This document shows positions 22,186-24,524 of a stretch of 24,524 nt of DNA, one piece after another. Positions within the stretch are counted from its first letter, which is position 1. Every line of letters starts with the position of its first letter. The notes below the pieces were generated by a model. The model did no database searches and was not told the DNA's origin. It saw only the letters and a list, made by a program, of their open reading frames with translations. The stretch comes from a virus: the IMG/VR virus record IMGVR_UViG_3300031208_000196, positions 1-24,524 of that record. One strand, 5' to 3'. The translations under genes were made by a program, and so were the position numbers.

Positions 22186-22279
22186 TCAGTCCTCGGTGGT
22201 GATTAAGGGATTCTCTGGGGATTCCCTACGGAAGCTGTTAAAAGCCAAAACTCCCTGGCGTCGTTAATTCATTGCGAAA
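22186..22279. other. Gap inside the early operon
   Basis: This 94-bp gap holds no gene. It has a direct repeat of GGGATTC and GGGATTCC on the plus strand (about 22207-22226). I see no terminator hairpin and no strong promoter; it might hold an internal promoter or a processing site. Confidence 0.3.
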
Positions 22280-22606
22280 TTAGAGCGTTCGGCGCTCGTA
22301 CCTCTGGCGCAGCTCTTCGCCGCCCGGAATGCCTTCTTCGTCCAGGAAGCGATCAATGGCCCGGCGGCGCTGGCCGGGGACTTGACTGGCTTTCAGGATT
22401 TCTTCGGCAGAGGGAACACCGGCCTGTTCCAGGAACTGCTGGATGGCATGGCGCGCAGCGGCCGCACGGCGGCGGGTGCCGTCAGACCCCAGATTGCGAG
22501 CCCACCACAGAAGGCGGATGTGGTCTTCCGTGCTCAGGCGGATGCTGAACTTATGCTCGCGTACCGCTTTTGGCGGCGTGTGCTGGGTGTAGCCAATGTC
22601 CGTCAT
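22280..22606 (-). CDS. Possible ribbon-helix-helix regulator (108 aa)
   Basis: The 108-aa product has a segment that could form a ribbon-helix-helix: HKFSIRLSTEDHIRLLWWARNLG as strand plus helix, then RRAAAARHAIQQFLEQAG as the second helix. Its C-terminal half has two related pieces, EQAGVPSAEEILK and DEEGIPGGEELRQ, which look like an internal duplication. AAGGAG lies 7 nt before the ATG. It is the second gene of the early operon. Either a DNA-binding regulator or an unrelated helical protein is possible. Confidence 0.6.
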   Translation of the reverse strand: MTDIGYTQHTPPKAVREHKFSIRLSTEDHIRLLWWARNLGSDGTRRRAAAARHAIQQFLEQAGVPSAEEILKASQVPGQRRRAIDRFLDEEGIPGGEELRQRYERRTL

Positions 22607-22654
22607 GTATTGCTCCTTGGCGCCGATGCAGTTACCGGGCCGTTACTCCGGGAA

Positions 22655-22858
22655 TCAGCTGGAGGTGCTTTCCTGATAACTGGCAAGGCCCTGGAGGAAA
22701 AAAATTCGAGATTGAGACGCCATGGATCGCCCCTCTGCCAGAGCGGCTTTTTCAAGGCCTGCTCTCTCTTCCGGTAGAAGGCGCAGAGCAATAGGCTTGG
22801 CAGTTAGAACGCCAGACGGTGCTCGGTGGCTGTAGCCGGGTTTTTTTGAATCCTTCAT
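22655..22858 (-). CDS. Arc-type ribbon-helix-helix regulator, first gene of the early operon
   Basis: The 67-aa product has the Arc/MetJ-like pattern: an N-terminal basic arm, a beta strand (PIALRLLP), then helices EERAGLEKAALAEGRSM and SQSRIFFLQGLAS. It is divergent from the S24 repressor and is first in the leftward operon, where Cro-type regulators usually sit. The start at 22858 lies just downstream of the operator; the open frame extends 16 codons upstream, but those codons would lie in the operator. Shine-Dalgarno is weak (AGAGAA). It may bind the shared operator, which is an inference. Confidence 0.72.
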   Translation of the reverse strand: MKDSKKPGYSHRAPSGVLTAKPIALRLLPEERAGLEKAALAEGRSMASQSRIFFLQGLASYQESTSS

Positions 22859-22867
22859 GGTGTATTC

Positions 22868-22892
22868 TCTGTGTAACGATGTATTACACAGA
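22868..22892. promoter_or_regulatory. 25-bp operator palindrome in the repressor/early-operon control region
   Basis: TCTGTGTAA (22868-22876) and TTACACAGA (22884-22892) form a perfect 9-bp inverted repeat with a 7-bp spacer. It lies between the divergent RHH and S24-repressor genes and directly abuts the -10 box of the leftward early promoter. It should be bound by the S24 repressor or the RHH protein. The GTGTAA half-site is the same hexamer that recurs in the 284-bp element. Confidence 0.8.
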
Positions 22893-22922
22893 ATGATAGA
22901 CCCCAATGCGCAAGAATGTAAA
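22893..22922 (-). promoter_or_regulatory. Leftward early promoter
   Basis: On the minus strand, -35 TTTACA (22917-22922) and -10 TATCAT (22893-22898) are separated by 18 bp. Transcription would start inside the 25-bp operator, so binding there would block it. It is placed correctly to drive the operon from the RHH gene to the excisionase-like gene. Confidence 0.65.
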
Positions 22923-22958
22923 CAAAACGGGAATTTAAAGTTCCTATCGTTATCCAGA

Positions 22959-23636
22959 ATGAGCGAAAGACTTTTAAATAGTGAACAGATTATTCACAGA
23001 ATGAGAGAGGTTATCGGCGCCAGGAATGACGGGCTTGTCGGCGAGTTTGTTGGAGCTTCGAAGCAGGCGGTCTACAACTGGAAAAACCGTGGATCTATTC
23101 CAATTGAGTACTGCGTCAATTTTTGCGTGAAGACGGGACGGAGCATGGACTGGCTTATTTTTGGTTCTGAACCCGGAATGTCAGTGGCAGTAGCCGCGTC
23201 TAATTATGGGATCACCGCCGATGAGGACTACAGCGAAATCCCGGTGTACGACATCGAGGCCAGTGCAGGCCCTGGGTCCATTTTTGACCAGGAGCTGATA
23301 AGCACCTATTTAAAGTTTCGGAAGGACTGGCTAACACGCGAATGCCTGCATGTTCATAACCTGGTAGCGATTCGCGTTACCGGTGATTCAATGGACGGCA
23401 CTCTAACCACGGGTGACACGGTTCTTATTGATCGGTCCAGGAAGAAGCCTGACGGCGTATTTGCCATAAGGATCGGTGACTCGCTGCGCATTAAGCGCCT
23501 GCAGAAGATGACTGACGGAACTCTCCGGGTATCCAGCGACAACCCGGTTTATCAGCCTGAGCATATCCACCCTGAGAACATGAACCAGGTGGAGATTGTT
23601 GGGCAGTGTTACTGGCGAGATGGTAGGGTTTTTTAA
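22959..23636 (+). CDS. cI: LexA/CI-type S24 phage repressor
   Basis: The 225-aa product has an N-terminal CI-type helix-turn-helix (about 11-68, IIHRMREVIG, VGASKQAVYNWKNRGSIPIE, GRSMDWLIFG) and a C-terminal S24 peptidase domain with the serine in VTGDSMDG (S144) and the lysine in LRIKRLQ (K179). An Ala-Gly pair in IEASAGPG (103-104) is the likely self-cleavage site. It should keep the phage in lysogeny and be inactivated by RecA filaments on DNA damage. The open frame extends 34 codons upstream through the operator and is not the likely start; ATG 22959 lacks a clear Shine-Dalgarno. Confidence 0.9.
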   Translation: MSERLLNSEQIIHRMREVIGARNDGLVGEFVGASKQAVYNWKNRGSIPIEYCVNFCVKTGRSMDWLIFGSEPGMSVAVAASNYGITADEDYSEIPVYDIEASAGPGSIFDQELISTYLKFRKDWLTRECLHVHNLVAIRVTGDSMDGTLTTGDTVLIDRSRKKPDGVFAIRIGDSLRIKRLQKMTDGTLRVSSDNPVYQPEHIHPENMNQVEIVGQCYWRDGRVF

Positions 23637-23698
23637 GTTTTAGTAGTAGTCGCCCTTGAAGCCGGGGGCGGCAGTATTTGACGAAGGGAGCAGTAACC

Positions 23699-24250
23699 AT
23701 GGCTATGACGAAGTGCAAAGAGTGCAAGGCAGAGGTATCCACCAAGGCAAAAAAATGCCCGAACTGCGGCGTATCAAGCCCCGGTGTTAGTGGCAAGGAC
23801 ATGCTGGCAGGACTGGGCGGAATTGTTGTTCTGGTGTTGATTACGATTGTGGCGTGTTCACCAGACGATAAGCCGACCGAGAAACCTGCGACTAAAAACC
23901 CGAAGTTAAGCGAAGAAGACCAGGCCGCTGCTAAAAAGGCGGAAATGGAAGCCTGCCGGCAGGATCTACAGTGTTGGGGTGAGGAGCACTGGGCAGCTGC
24001 TACTAACCGATGCGAGCGGGAAATCGAGCGCCAGGCGCAATATGAAGTTAAGTGGACTGACTCCTACCCGGACACCAAGCTGACCCGCCGTGGGTGGTTG
24101 GACAAGGAGGCTGGCACTTTGACCTTCTACGGTGACCGGGTTCAGTTCTCTAACCGCTATGGCGCCTTTCAGAACTATACCTACCGCTGCGACTACGACC
24201 CGGCCGCCAAAAGAGTGATCAACCTGCAGATGGAGCCCGGCAGGATCTAG
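23699..24250 (+). CDS. Zinc-ribbon membrane protein, probable lysogeny cargo (moron)
   Basis: The 183-aa product has an N-terminal zinc ribbon (C6-x2-C9 and C20-x2-C23), one membrane helix (about 36-53, LAGLGGIVVLVLITIVAC), a charged linker (PTEKPATKNPKLSEEDQAAAKK), and a C-terminal domain with four cysteines and WTDSYPDTKLTRRGWLDKEAGTLTFYGD. The zinc ribbon would be cytoplasmic and the tail periplasmic. AGGGAG lies about 9 nt before the ATG at 23699, preferred over a start at 23678. Its place after the repressor suggests expression in the lysogen. A surface or superinfection role is possible but unproven. Confidence 0.72.
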   Translation: MAMTKCKECKAEVSTKAKKCPNCGVSSPGVSGKDMLAGLGGIVVLVLITIVACSPDDKPTEKPATKNPKLSEEDQAAAKKAEMEACRQDLQCWGEEHWAAATNRCEREIERQAQYEVKWTDSYPDTKLTRRGWLDKEAGTLTFYGDRVQFSNRYGAFQNYTYRCDYDPAAKRVINLQMEPGRI

Positions 24251-24252
24251 CC

Positions 24253-24524
24253 CTATCTTCGAGCGGCTCGCTTGAAAGGGTTGATGATGAACGTCATCCC
24301 CACGGGCCGCTCCCGCTCCGGATCGTCTGGCAACAGCTTAAAACCTATCCTGCACTCAAAGTCAAACCAGGGGCAGTACGGCATCATGGCATAGAAGCCG
24401 GTGAACAAGCGCCAGCCATCCTTTGCCCAGACGACCTGGCGACCGTACTTTCCGTTGTCGACAACCAGTCTTCCTTCGTGCCTCACGTAATCGCAAGCGC
24501 CCTGCACGCAACTGAACAGTGCCA
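24253..24524 (-). CDS. Partial hypothetical protein, 5' end beyond the window
   Basis: The frame is open from 24253 to the window edge with no stop upstream, so the start probably lies beyond 24524. A GTG at 24507 is possible but has no clear Shine-Dalgarno in view. The visible part is rich in aromatic residues (WAKDGWRLFTGFYAMMPYCPWFDFECRIGFKLLPDD) and ends with a basic KRAARR. It converges on the zinc-ribbon gene with only 2 bp between stops. I do not recognise a family. Confidence 0.5.
   Translation of the reverse strand, partial: ALFSCVQGACDYVRHEGRLVVDNGKYGRQVVWAKDGWRLFTGFYAMMPYCPWFDFECRIGFKLLPDDPERERPVGMTFIINPFKRAARR

Noticed and set aside
22930-22944. GGAATTTAAAGTTCC as a second operator before the repressor
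   Set aside because: The arms are only four bases around an AT-rich centre and are unrelated to the clear operator; too weak to call.
22857-22958. Upstream extension of the repressor frame (34 codons)
   Set aside because: It would be coded through the operator and early promoter; the HTH domain begins after the ATG at 22959.
23651-23670. CGCCC/GGGCG repeat after the repressor as a terminator
   Set aside because: The stem is short, and no T-tract follows.

Overview
The window is most of a P2-type temperate myovirus (prophage or phage genome) from a GC-rich gammaproteobacterium. A marine genus such as Marinobacter or Halomonas would fit, but that is an impression from protein style, not a database result. 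Nearly every structural gene of P2 can be recognised by order, length and sequence character. No rRNA, tRNA, CRISPR array or insertion sequence was seen.

Layout. (1) Positions 53-12019, minus strand: a late block that reads, in transcription order, scaffold O, capsid N, small terminase M, head completion L, tail X, a lysis cassette (coiled-coil membrane protein, endolysin, two-helix membrane protein, Rz, Rz1), tail completion R and S, then baseplate V, a small protein, W, J, I, a small tail-fibre-like protein and a large receptor-binding tail fibre. The fibre ends in a DUF1566/C-type-lectin-like domain with the look of a diversity-generating retroelement (DGR) variable region. (2) Positions 12174-14923, plus strand: large terminase P and portal Q, divergent from O as in P2. 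(3) Positions 14924-15757: about 830 bp without a convincing gene. It starts with a clear terminator and contains a 284-bp AT-rich, nearly symmetric inverted element centred on a 12-bp palindrome, where P2 synteny places cos. (4) Positions 15758-22858, minus strand: a tightly packed early operon (RHH regulator, hypotheticals, tandem-domain Ogr/Delta-like late activator, a 902-aa primase-helicase, KilAC-domain protein, DksA/TraR zinc finger, several unknowns, excisionase-like protein last). There is no P2-type rolling-circle gpA. (5) Positions 22859-24524: a divergent control region with a 25-bp operator, a LexA/CI-type S24 repressor, a zinc-ribbon membrane protein (probable lysogeny cargo) and the 3' part of an unknown gene.

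How it works together. The S24 repressor should hold the early promoter shut through the 25-bp operator. On induction the leftward operon makes the replication protein and the Ogr/Delta-like activator. That activator would then switch on the late genes: three 21-bp sites of the form TTGT-N13-ACAA lie in the O/P intergenic region and just upstream of V, where P2 has its Ogr-dependent late promoters. The least explained parts are the 284-bp symmetric element, which carries seven copies of the same GTGTAA half-site found in the repressor operator, and the probable DGR whose template and reverse transcriptase would lie just beyond position 1.
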